Assembly (NCBI GenBank): GCA_030538235.1
Contig: JAUNUJ010000004.1
Span: 161,735-225,734, forward strand
DNA from: Alcaligenaceae bacterium
GTDB taxonomy: Bacteria; Pseudomonadota; Gammaproteobacteria; Burkholderiales; Burkholderiaceae_B
Reading direction: 5' to 3'
Length of the DNA stretch: 64,000 nt
The translations under genes and the position numbers were made by a program. A model generated the notes under the pieces. The model was given only the letters and a program-made list of their open reading frames with translations, had not been told where the DNA came from and did no database searches. Every line of letters begins with the position of its first letter. The stretch's first letter is position 1. Of this stretch, positions 27,272-35,450 are shown in pieces.

Positions 27272-28162
27272 ATGACTGATGAACTCATAATTTCAGCAGC
27301 AAAAAAAGCATTAGAAAAAACTAAATCATTAAATTTACCCAAAACAATAGATATTGATCTAAATAAAAAAGTAAGAATTTTAGGCTTTGATGTATCTTTC
27401 ATAGCTAACTCTTGTAAAGCTTCCATAAGCCCAATATATAGAAAAAAAGCCACTAACCTAGTAGCATTTGCCCATTTTATGCTTTGGTATGGAGCATGGT
27501 ATTTTGCTTATTTGAGGCGAGAATCGTACAAAAAACAACACAACCTTGACGCCTTACCAAGTCGTATAGAACGAAAATATACCGCTGAACAAGAGATTAT
27601 GGCAGCAAGGAGCGAGGCAGACTGCTTAATTGATTTTTCATATGAAATTGAAGACTCTAAGTTATTTGAGGAAATTCTTACAGCCATAGCCAAAGATTAC
27701 GGTCTTGACAATTATTACGAAATTGAAACTTACCCACCATTTATTGAAGTTATTTCAGCATTCGGTTTTTATGCTATTAAGCAATGTGAAAAATACTTTG
27801 AGACTGGAAATATAGCCATGGCCTTAATATGGCTTAACGAATGGCACATTTCCCAAACTCAAAGTTCCGTACAATTTATGGCTGATGAGTTACAACCTGT
27901 GATTGATGAACTCAAAAATAATGAAAAAGACGCAAGTAGTAGTAGGGCTAGAATAAACGCCCGCATAAAGCACCAAAGAATGTACGGCGAAGATAAGGAA
28001 ATGGTCAAGGACTGGTGGGATAAGTGGCAACAAAACCCTAGTTTGTACAACCTAAAAAAAGATTTTGATGAGGCTATGCTAGACAAGGCAGAAAACACAA
28101 CGAACATTAGAACCATTCAAGGCTGGCGCAGGGAGTTAGAAAAAGCTGACACTCTTAGCTAG
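27272..28162 (+). CDS. hypothetical protein of the integrative element
   Basis: 296 residues, no signal peptide, charged and mostly helical. One hydrophobic stretch (FAHFMLWYGAWYFAYL) lies near residue 75. The C-terminal ~90 residues (RINARIKHQRMYGEDKE, NIRTIQGWRRELEKA) look like a helix-turn-helix or nucleic-acid-binding tail. I do not recognise a family. A GAGGAC ribosome site stands about 7 bases before the ATG. It is the second gene of the element. Confidence 0.65.
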   Translation: MTDELIISAAKKALEKTKSLNLPKTIDIDLNKKVRILGFDVSFIANSCKASISPIYRKKATNLVAFAHFMLWYGAWYFAYLRRESYKKQHNLDALPSRIERKYTAEQEIMAARSEADCLIDFSYEIEDSKLFEEILTAIAKDYGLDNYYEIETYPPFIEVISAFGFYAIKQCEKYFETGNIAMALIWLNEWHISQTQSSVQFMADELQPVIDELKNNEKDASSSRARINARIKHQRMYGEDKEMVKDWWDKWQQNPSLYNLKKDFDEAMLDKAENTTNIRTIQGWRRELEKADTLS

Positions 28163-28168
28163 AAAAAT

Positions 28169-28234
28169 ATGTACAGTCTACTAGCAAAGTGTATACAGTC
28201 TATTAGCAAAGTGTATACAGCCTACTAGCAGACG
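28169..28234. repeat. three 22-base direct repeats upstream of alpA
   Basis: Units of the form GTATACAGTCTATTAGCAAAGT begin at 28169, 28191 and 28213, with a few differences. They follow each other without gaps, 70 bases before the AlpA-like gene, and probably bind a regulator of the element (AlpA or another). Confidence 0.7.
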
Positions 28235-28304
28235 GGCTATACACCGCAATATCCCAAACGCATACTAAACCCATTGTTCAAACCAAACTAATGAGGTATT
28301 TAGT

Positions 28305-28517
28305 ATGCAAAATCAAACTGTTTTACTCAACATAAACGACATCAAAGACTTAACTGGCTATAAGTCAAAACAAAGTATTTACAACATCATGGAAGAGGAC
28401 GACTTCCCAAAACCTATTAATGTAGGCAGTCGTTCTAAGCGCTGGATTGCTACAGAGGTTGAGAACTGGATTCAAGGCAAGATTGAAGCGAGCCGTCAGA
28501 CGGAGGTGGTGAAATGA
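28305..28517 (+). CDS. AlpA-family phage regulatory protein
   Basis: 70 residues with a MerR-like winged helix: INDIKDLTGYKSKQSIYNIM followed by DFPKPINVGSRSKRWIATEV. This is the AlpA pattern (excisionase or activator of integrase in P4-like islands). Its stop overlaps the next start by 4 bases. Likely controls excision or early transcription of the element. Confidence 0.88.
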   Translation: MQNQTVLLNINDIKDLTGYKSKQSIYNIMEEDDFPKPINVGSRSKRWIATEVENWIQGKIEASRQTEVVK

Positions 28518-28834
28518 AAAACGCCCCCACTACTAAAAGCAATGAGAGCGCAAAAGACCAAAAGCAGTATAACATTTGCAATACTGCCAAAGATGGTAAA
28601 AAGCCAATTAATCCCCAAACTAAAAAAGCCCGTATATTGGAACTGCTACAGAAGCGAAGCTTAAACCGCTTTGAAGCTGAAAGGTACGGCGACCACTGCC
28701 TTAACTCTACAATTAGCAGCCTTAGAAAAGATGGCTATATCATTTACGGTGTAATGGAAAAAGTGCCTAACCGCTTTGGCACAATGACCCGTGTAATGCG
28801 TTATTTCCTGATTAAGGGGGCGAGCAATGACTAG
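28514..28834 (+). CDS. winged helix-turn-helix protein of the integrative element
   Basis: 106 residues. The middle part (KKARILELLQKRSLNRFEAE, then STISSLRKDGYIIYG) looks like a winged helix used by small phage regulators. The start overlaps alpA (ATGA) and the end overlaps the next gene by 8 bases, so it is translationally coupled. The first 35 residues are polar and may be flexible. Exact target unknown. Confidence 0.72.
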   Translation: MKNAPTTKSNESAKDQKQYNICNTAKDGKKPINPQTKKARILELLQKRSLNRFEAERYGDHCLNSTISSLRKDGYIIYGVMEKVPNRFGTMTRVMRYFLIKGASND

Positions 28835-29456
28835 CATTACACTTGAGGTTAAAGGGAAAGAATACCGAGTTGATAGCCGTTTGATTGCTGATAATTTAGG
28901 TATTAAGCATAGAAACGTTATTCAAAATATTAGAAAGTACGAAACTAAATTTAAAGGCTATGGAATACTTCCGTTTCAAACGGAGGTATTAGGTGGGGTA
29001 GGCCAACCAGAAAGATACGCCTTACTTAATGAAAATCAGTGCTTCTTTTTACTTTCCTTGAGTGCAAACACTGAACGAGTGGTAGATTTAAAGTTTCGTA
29101 TGGTTAAAGCATTTGCAGCAGCTAGAAAAAATATCATTACACGAGAAACAGAGTATTTACCAACCTATCACGCTTTACATGATGGCGTTGCTAGGCTTTC
29201 CACAGATTCAAGCAAGCCGCATTTTGTTCACTCAAACATAAACCGTCTAATCAACAAGACGGCAGGTATTGAAGCAGGCACTAGAAGCAACCAGCCATTA
29301 GAGAAAACATCAATGCTTGTTGTTGCTCAGGCAGTGGCCATTAAAGCCATGGCTAATGCTAATGACCATAAGGACGGCTATAAGCGCGCTAAACAAGCCC
29401 TTAAGCAGCTTGAACGGGCTATTGAGGTAGTAGAGCATGGCGAGATACAGCAATAA
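28827..29456 (+). CDS. Rha-family phage regulatory protein
   Basis: 209 residues. The N-terminal ~95 residues have the Rha pattern: SRLIADNLGIKHRNVIQNIR, YALLNENQCFFLLSLSAN and VDLKFRMVKAFA. Rha-like proteins are found in lambdoid phages and satellites and interfere with phage growth where integration host factor is missing. The C-terminal 100 residues are helical and not assigned. It overlaps both neighbours. Confidence 0.85.
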   Translation: MTSITLEVKGKEYRVDSRLIADNLGIKHRNVIQNIRKYETKFKGYGILPFQTEVLGGVGQPERYALLNENQCFFLLSLSANTERVVDLKFRMVKAFAAARKNIITRETEYLPTYHALHDGVARLSTDSSKPHFVHSNINRLINKTAGIEAGTRSNQPLEKTSMLVVAQAVAIKAMANANDHKDGYKRAKQALKQLERAIEVVEHGEIQQ

Positions 29457-29844
29457 GAAAAATAAAGCCGATCGAGATGGCGCTCAGTTCTTAGCATTGC
29501 CGCATGTGGTTATTGAGAGTGAAGCCTTTAAAAGCCTAACTGGAAATGCTATTAAGTTGTTGATAGATATTGCGGTACAGTTTAACGCAATGAATAATGG
29601 GCGTTTAAGTGCGTCATGGACTTATCTATCAAAAAAACGTGGTTGGACGAGTAAAAGCACGATTAAACGCAGCCTTAACATGCTAGAAGATCGAAACCTC
29701 ATTTTCTGTACTCGTAAAGGCGGATTGCCCAATAAGGCAGCGTGGTACGCTGTTACGTGGCATGGCTTGAATCATCATAAGGACATGGATTGTGACCCGC
29801 AAAGCTTGCCGCGTGGCGAATATAAACGGTGGAAGCCAAAATAA
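29437..29844 (+). CDS. small helix-turn-helix protein, possible replication initiator-like
   Basis: 135 residues. Central segments LTGNAIKLLIDIAVQFN and WTSKSTIKRSLNMLEDRNLI form a winged helix, followed by YAVTWHGLN. Small proteins of this kind occur in satellite elements and near replication origins. It is coupled to the Rha gene by a 20-base overlap. Just downstream lie three phased repeats that could be its target. The initiator idea is inference. Confidence 0.65.
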   Translation: MARYSNKKNKADRDGAQFLALPHVVIESEAFKSLTGNAIKLLIDIAVQFNAMNNGRLSASWTYLSKKRGWTSKSTIKRSLNMLEDRNLIFCTRKGGLPNKAAWYAVTWHGLNHHKDMDCDPQSLPRGEYKRWKPK

Positions 29845-29851
29845 TCCTATT

Positions 29852-29935
29852 GCCCCAAAACCGTACTTAAGACTACTCCTATAAGCCCCAAAACCGTACT
29901 TAGGGAGTAGTTCCTAAGCCTCAAAACCGTACTTA
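29852..29935. repeat. three iteron-like repeats spaced exactly 33 bases
   Basis: GCCCCAAAACCGTACTTA begins at 29852 and 29885; a third copy with C-to-T in its fourth base begins at 29918. Between the copies CTACTCC and GGAGTAG form an inverted pair. Spacing of three helical turns is typical of iterons bound by one protein on one face of the DNA. Confidence 0.75.
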
Positions 29936-30217
29936 TATGGGGCTTTTTTTGTATTTCTTAAGTCCCATTTCCGTACACTATATAGATAAGCCATCTGTAG
30001 TAGTCATTTATAAACAAATAAAAGAGTAAACGCACCTGATGAAAAGCATATGAATAATTATTTGATGGTTAGCTTACCGTTAAAAATGTGTAAGAAAAAA
30101 ACGGTTACCAAAACAGAAACGGTTACTGATTTTGACCTAGTGAAAATACTTCACCACCGAGAACCCCGCTTTGGTGGTATCGACACAAACCCCATGCGGT
30201 AAGACCCTCCCACACCG

Positions 30218-30235
30218 AAGTGATAGCTATCACTT
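30218..30235. promoter_or_regulatory. perfect 18-base palindrome
   Basis: AAGTGATAGCTATCACTT is fully self-complementary. It lies in the non-coding part of the element and looks like a dimeric repressor or initiator site. Confidence 0.6.
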
Positions 30236-30280
30236 TAGAAAGTGACACCCTCCCACATCTGAATGTGACGGCTCTTAGGC

Positions 30281-30381
30281 AACGGTGATATTACGGTGAG
30301 GGTTAAGCAAGGGTTACGGCAAGATTACGGCAATGGTGAAGTTAAGGGTAACGGTAAGGTTACGGTAAGGGTTAGATTAGG
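30281..30381. repeat. phased (T)TACGGYRA repeat array
   Basis: ACGG words start at 30282/30293, 30316/30327 and 30351/30362: pairs 11 bases apart, with pairs 34-35 bases apart. Surrounding G-rich words (GGGTTA, AAGGG) continue to about 30381. The spacing follows helical turns, so a protein-binding array is likely. Confidence 0.65.
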
Positions 30382-31593
30382 GCGATGTTTTACGCAGCAA
30401 GACACCAAAATGACGGTGTGCTTAGGGTGATGTGACGAAAAACTAAATAACCGCTCTAAGCGTCTGTGAGAGCGTTTAACAAAGGGTTGAGCTTCTCATT
30501 TATCAGATATTGATTACACGCCCAGGCCATGCGGTAAGACCCTAAGATAACAACAAGATTGCAGCAAGATTATTTTCAGTGCAAAACCTTATAAAACCAT
30601 AGATTAAAAAAGTAATTCAACTTTCCCCACTGGCACTAGTCACCACCTTGATATGAACTTGATATAGTCGCAGTGCTGGTGAACATGAGAATAAGCCCAA
30701 AGTGATTCTGGCTCACCTTGCAGTCACACTGTATGAATATGGGTAATTTCTTCAGTCCATCACGCACGGGAAAGCTAACCTTGCAACCAAACATAAGCCA
30801 TGACTATAAAACACCCCATACAATCACCGTACCAGCACCATGCGAGTATGAGGCAGGTTACGAAACAACCCCATGCAAACACCATGCGGGGGCGGGGTAA
30901 AAGTTGATAGATTGCTTCACCACTAGACCACCCATACAGCCGTTTATAGAAAATATTGGCTCACCGTAAGATGTTAACTTTTGTTAAGGTTAAAAAAGTG
31001 TTTAACAGGCAGTTAACAGGTGGCCAACACACAGACAACATGCGCTTAACAGACAGCCAACAGGACGGCAACGTTACTGAACAGGTGTTAACAAATCCTG
31101 AGCTTAAGGACAGTCCGATCACAGTCCGTATTTACTGCTCATTACCCCATGGCCGAAGTGGGAAAATCACACTTCGATACATACGGGAAAATCACAGATG
31201 TAAAAGTAGTCGCACTAGTTACAGTGAATCAATAGCAGCAGCCCTAGGGAAGCTCACCATTGGTGATCATCAATTCGGGGCGGTATTCGGTTTTGCCACC
31301 ATACACTTTTATGCTGGCTCACTAGCAATTAAAAGCAACCACCCTTGATTACTGAGGTTACGGGTATGTAGTGGTAGCAAATGGTGATGTAAGGCCGTGA
31401 GAGCGTATGTAAGGCGTTTTAAGGTTGTTATCACTAGTTAGGCATGGTGTAAGTACGAAAGGCTTTTAAATGCCGCTAAAAGGTGTAAATTAATATTGCC
31501 ATTTGAAAAGGCTTTAATCCACGAACGACTAAAACGCAATTGGCGGCTAACCTTATAGTATTTGCTGGCACAACGACTTGTTAGAGGCTTACA

Positions 31594-31926
31594 GTGAGAA
31601 ACACCTATCTAGATTTACGCCTTTCACAATGGGCTGAATACCACTCAAAAGGCTATTTACCATCAATTGCTGAAAAGGTATTCTTTGGAGGTGACAACGA
31701 ATTAAGCAGGTTAGAAAGAGAAGCACATAGGCTTACTAAGGTTAAACGCACCGCAGCGGCCATAGAATCACTAGATGACGAATACAAGGCAATAATCTAT
31801 GGCAGATACCTTGCGAAGATGACGCTTAAAAGAATTGGTGAAGAGATAGGCTTATCAAGTACCACTGTATCAAGGCGATTAAGTGAGGCTGGCTACCAGA
31901 TACAGACCTTTTTTGATACTCATTAG
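31594..31926 (+). CDS. small sigma-region-4-like / helix-turn-helix phage protein
   Basis: 110 residues from a GTG with GAGG upstream. The C-terminal half (DDEYKAIIYGRYLAKMTLKR, then IGEEIGLSSTTVSRRL) is a sigma-70 region 4-like helix-turn-helix, similar to small phage late regulators. The N-terminal half is helical (LSQWAEYHSKG). It is the last gene before the right end of the element and may drive late transcription of it or of a helper phage. Confidence 0.65.
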   Translation: MRNTYLDLRLSQWAEYHSKGYLPSIAEKVFFGGDNELSRLEREAHRLTKVKRTAAAIESLDDEYKAIIYGRYLAKMTLKRIGEEIGLSSTTVSRRLSEAGYQIQTFFDTH

Positions 31927-32333
31927 ATTTACGGGTAAGTTCCGCAAATGGTGTAAAGAGCTTGTCAAAACTTGACACTAGAGCGCAGGTTACACCTCAC
32001 CCTAACATCACCCTACGCCACCCCTTTAAATACCCGTCATTGCGGGTAATTAAAACCACAGAGCCGCCCCCAAGGAATTAACCTTTGCCCTGATTCGAAA
32101 TTAGACCTTGAGGAATGACCAAAGAGTGATTGGCGAAACAAACCCCATGGAAAAGATAAAAATAGCTTGATACCAAAGATTTTGGCGTTTGATACTGCCT
32201 TAGCCGTTATCGAGTGATAAGAAACAATGGCAATGGATTTGCAGCCTTAGCAAATTATTTGTTTACCCATTTGTTTACCCATAAATGGGTTTTCTTATTT
32301 TTCAGTAAACACCTAAACCGCTGTGAGCCTTGT
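31927..32333. other. non-coding right end of the integrative element
   Basis: 407 bases without a gene I can support. It includes the second 25-base arm-site repeat and AT-rich sequence next to the tRNA-Pro 3' end. Confidence 0.55.
32258..32282. repeat. 25-base repeat near the right end, candidate integrase arm site
   Basis: Identical to 25675-25699, in the same orientation, lying 52 bases inside the right att copy. See the left copy for meaning. Confidence 0.65.
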
Positions 32334-32418
<85 letters not shown>

Positions 32419-32567
32419 CATTCTCGTTGACGAGAAAGAATAGATTCTAGGATATTTTAAATTAAAAATCAAGTTGATCTGGACAAAGCCGTATAAGAGT
32501 ATTAAATTCAAGCTTTAGAGTTTTCTTGAGACGCATTTAAACAAAGCCCTTCTTAGCATTTAACACC

Positions 32568-33740
32568 ATGTTCAATATCAATAAAATTACCTGCATCGAC
32601 GATCTTCGTAAAGTGGCAAAACTCAAAGTGCCTAAGATGTTCTATGACTATATCGATACCGGCTCATTCACTGAGAGTACTTACCGTGCTAATACTGACG
32701 ATTTTCAACAGCTTAAGTTTCGACAAAAAGTCGCGCGCGACCTCAGCAATCGTAGCATTAAGGGCACATTATTAGGTACTGAATATGCCATGCCTGTTGC
32801 CTTAGCACCGACCGGACTGACCGGCATGCAAAGAGCGGATGGTGAGATACTGGCCGCTAAAGCAGCGGAGAACTTCGGGGTACCCTTTACCCTCTCGACC
32901 ATGAGTGTTTGCTCTATCGAAGATATTGCCGAACACACCACTCAGCCATTTTGGTTTCAACTCTACGTGATGAAGGACCGCGACTTTATGCGTCGACTGA
33001 TTGGTCGCGCCAAGGATGTCGGTTGCTCCGCCCTAGTACTGACATTGGATCTACAAGTCATGGGACAGCGTCACAAGGATATTAAAAACGGTCTAAGTAC
33101 GCCACCTAAACCAACGCTCCTAAATATGCTGGATCTGCTGCGACGTCCGGAATGGTGTTGGCATATGTCTAAAACCAAGCGCCGTAGCTTCGGTAATATT
33201 GTCGGTCATGTTAGTGGGGTGGCTGATATGAGCTCCCTTGCCTCTTGGACTGCCGATCAATTTGATCCGCAACTCAACTGGAATGACATTGCTTGGATCA
33301 AGGAAGCGTGGGGGGGACCACTTATTCTTAAAGGGATTATGTGTGCCGAAGATGCGCAACTAGCCCATCAATATGGGGGCGATGCCATTGTCATTTCTAA
33401 TCATGGTGGTCGTCAACTTGATGGCGCACCCTCCTCTATTTCTGCCCTTGAACCAGTGGTTGAGGCCCTAGCTCAGCAAGGCAGTCAGATGGAGATTTAT
33501 ATGGATGGTGGTATTTATCAGGGTCAAGACATTTTAAGAGCCAAAGCCTTAGGTGCTGATGGTGTCATGATCGGTAGAGCCTTTTTGTACGGCTTAGCGG
33601 CCTTTGGGCAAGCCGGTGTAGAAAAAGCCTTGAAACTCATGGCTAACGAATTGGATGTCACAATGGCCTTTTGCGGTCACACCAATCTAAACGAGGTCGA
33701 CAGAAGAATTTTACTTAACCCCGACATCATCAAAGTCTAA
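32568..33740 (+). CDS. FMN-dependent alpha-hydroxy-acid dehydrogenase (L-lactate dehydrogenase family)
   Basis: 390 residues. It has PVALAPTGLTGMQRADGEIL near residue 80, the substrate-binding and catalytic SNHGGRQLDGAPSS near 280 (His is the base), and the FMN phosphate site DGGIYQGQDILRAKALGADG near 310. Family members oxidise L-lactate, glycolate, mandelate or similar acids to the keto acid. A tripartite carboxylate transporter follows, so a hydroxy-acid from outside may be the substrate. LldD is the closest common name, but the exact substrate is open. Confidence 0.88.
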   Translation: MFNINKITCIDDLRKVAKLKVPKMFYDYIDTGSFTESTYRANTDDFQQLKFRQKVARDLSNRSIKGTLLGTEYAMPVALAPTGLTGMQRADGEILAAKAAENFGVPFTLSTMSVCSIEDIAEHTTQPFWFQLYVMKDRDFMRRLIGRAKDVGCSALVLTLDLQVMGQRHKDIKNGLSTPPKPTLLNMLDLLRRPEWCWHMSKTKRRSFGNIVGHVSGVADMSSLASWTADQFDPQLNWNDIAWIKEAWGGPLILKGIMCAEDAQLAHQYGGDAIVISNHGGRQLDGAPSSISALEPVVEALAQQGSQMEIYMDGGIYQGQDILRAKALGADGVMIGRAFLYGLAAFGQAGVEKALKLMANELDVTMAFCGHTNLNEVDRRILLNPDIIKV

Positions 33741-33940
33741 ACAGGCACACACTCGACACATGTCAAACGTCATTTTTTGTAATGACCCGCAACATAAGCC
33801 CCTGCTCAGGCAGCTAACGCCGAATTCAGGGGTTTATCCCTAAAGCATTCATACCCCCTGCACTGGCAAAATAAATCGTTGATACTGAACAAATAGCAAC
33901 AATAATTACTTCTAGTCTAGGATTTACCTCAGGAGGGTGT

Positions 33941-34897
33941 ATGACAATCAAGACCAAACTCATCAAAGGCGCTTTAATCAGTAGCTTATTAGTGGCTGCT
34001 ACCGCGCACGCGCAAGTCAGCGTGATGCTACCGGCAAATCCGGGCGGTGGTTGGGATGGCACGGGCCGTCAGGCCATGGCCGCGATGAATAAAGCAGGCA
34101 TTTACACCGGCACAGTGAATTACACCAACCGTGGCGGCGCTGGCGGCACCATCGGCTTAGCCGAGTTCAAAAACAAGGCCGCGGGCAAAGCAGATGAGCT
34201 CGCCGTATTCGGTGCTATCACCGTGGGCTCCATCACCATGAATGACTCACCGATAAAATTAGAGGATTTCAAACCCATGGCCCGCTTAACCGCTGAATTC
34301 TTGGTTCTAGCGGTACGTCCGGACTCACCCTACCAAACCCTAGGTGACTTTGCCGCGGCACTCAAAGCGAATCCCGGCGCTGTACCGGTCGGTGGTGGTT
34401 CTGCCGGTGGCGTTGACCATGTGGCACTGGCATTATTAGCCAAAGCGAGTGATGCGGACGCCGGTAAAATTAACTACATCCCCCAAGCCGGCGGTACAGA
34501 AACCATTACTGCTATTGTTAATGGCACCTTGGCCGCAGGGATTTCTGGGATATCCGAATTCCAACAGTTTGCCGAGATGGGTCGCGTAAAGCTCCTCGGC
34601 ATTACCTCCGCTGAACGCATGGAGGGTATCGATGTACCAACTTTTAAAGAACAAGGGTATGACATCGAATTAGCAAACTGGCGCGGTTTCTTAGGCTCAC
34701 CTGATATGCCAGAAGAAAATTACCGCGAGTGGATTACTCGCTTTGAGCAGTTAAATGACAGTGACGAGTGGAAGGAAACCATGAAAACCCAAGGTTGGGA
34801 GCAGTTCTTCTTAGCCGGTGATGAATTCGGTGAGTTTATCAAAAGCGAAAGTGAACGCATCAACGGCGTACTTAAGGACACCGGTTTAATTAAATAA
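33941..34897 (+). CDS. tctC: tripartite tricarboxylate transporter substrate-binding protein (TctC)
   Basis: 318 residues with a signal peptide ending ATAHA near residue 24. The mature start QVSVMLPANPGGGWDGTGRQ is the TctC form of the Bug ligand loop, in which main-chain atoms bind the substrate carboxylate. It has VGGGSAGGVDHVALALLAKA in the second carboxylate loop. The gene heads tctC-tctB-tctA, with AGGAGG before the ATG. It captures a di- or tricarboxylate in the periplasm for the TctAB permease. Confidence 0.9.
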   Translation: MTIKTKLIKGALISSLLVAATAHAQVSVMLPANPGGGWDGTGRQAMAAMNKAGIYTGTVNYTNRGGAGGTIGLAEFKNKAAGKADELAVFGAITVGSITMNDSPIKLEDFKPMARLTAEFLVLAVRPDSPYQTLGDFAAALKANPGAVPVGGGSAGGVDHVALALLAKASDADAGKINYIPQAGGTETITAIVNGTLAAGISGISEFQQFAEMGRVKLLGITSAERMEGIDVPTFKEQGYDIELANWRGFLGSPDMPEENYREWITRFEQLNDSDEWKETMKTQGWEQFFLAGDEFGEFIKSESERINGVLKDTGLIK

Positions 34898-34913
34898 TAC
34901 GCAGTCGGATTAA

Positions 34914-34945
34914 GGCCGGTCGCTCAAACAGCCACCGGCTTTTTT
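34914..34945 (+). terminator. intra-operon terminator/attenuator after tctC
   Basis: GCCGGT (34915-34920) pairs with ACCGGC (34934-34939), followed by TTTTTT. It stands between tctC and tctB, which lets the receptor be made in excess of the membrane parts. Confidence 0.7.
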
Positions 34946-34967
34946 AATTAAATCAAAGGCTAGGACT

Positions 34968-35450
34968 ATGCAAGATAACAAGACCAAACCCTGGTGGCTT
35001 GGTGCCGCCGTTATATTATTAGGAGCCATCTGTCTCTACAGTGCCCGCAGTCTCTCAAGTACGGCACAATACGCTGCGATTGGACCCGGACTCTTTGTCA
35101 ATATGGCAGGTCTGGGTTTAGTCATTTTGGGTATTTTACTAACCATCCAAATTGCTAGGGGCGAAACTTTTGAAGCCCAAGACACGGAAAATGCCAGTGG
35201 CGATACGCCAATGGATAGAAAAGCATTTTTAACCGCCACCTTGGGCTGCCTGATGCCGGCATTAACTATTAGTTTTCTGGGTTTACCACTCAGCGCCATG
35301 CTGACTTTTACCTTGATCGCACGTGCTTTCGGCTCAAAAAAACTGCTTTTGGATCTCGTCAGTGGTTTTGTACTGGGCGCCCTCAGCTGGTTGCTCTTTA
35401 GCTACCTTGGTTTACAACTGGGCGAGTTTTCCCCTCTCATAGGTGTTTAA
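34968..35450 (+). CDS. tctB: tripartite tricarboxylate transporter small permease (TctB)
   Basis: 160 residues with four hydrophobic segments (about 10-27, 40-60, 83-110 and 120-150), as usual for TctB. The first half has GPGLFVNMAGLGLVILGI, a common TctB stretch. It starts 70 bases after tctC and its TAA directly precedes the tctA ATG. It forms the membrane complex with TctA. Confidence 0.88.
   Translation: MQDNKTKPWWLGAAVILLGAICLYSARSLSSTAQYAAIGPGLFVNMAGLGLVILGILLTIQIARGETFEAQDTENASGDTPMDRKAFLTATLGCLMPALTISFLGLPLSAMLTFTLIARAFGSKKLLLDLVSGFVLGALSWLLFSYLGLQLGEFSPLIGV

Larger units (their letters stand above)
29845..31593. other. 1.75-kb largely non-coding repeat-rich region of the element
   Basis: Two open frames here (about 30718-30900 and 30956-31348) have odd composition, poor starts and no recognisable domain, so I do not call them. 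The region holds three 33-base-phased repeats, an 18-base palindrome, a phased ACGG array and a 17-base direct repeat (CCATGCGGTAAGACCCT at 30192 and 30527). It could be the origin of replication or a packaging site of a satellite. Confidence 0.6.

Noticed and set aside
30186-30900. CRISPR array in the repeat-rich region
   Set aside because: The repeats are short and unevenly spaced, with no equal-length spacers and no cas genes.
30718-31348. Two open frames in the non-coding part of the integrative element
   Set aside because: No good ribosome sites, odd amino-acid make-up, no domain I can see, and they overlap repeat-rich DNA.
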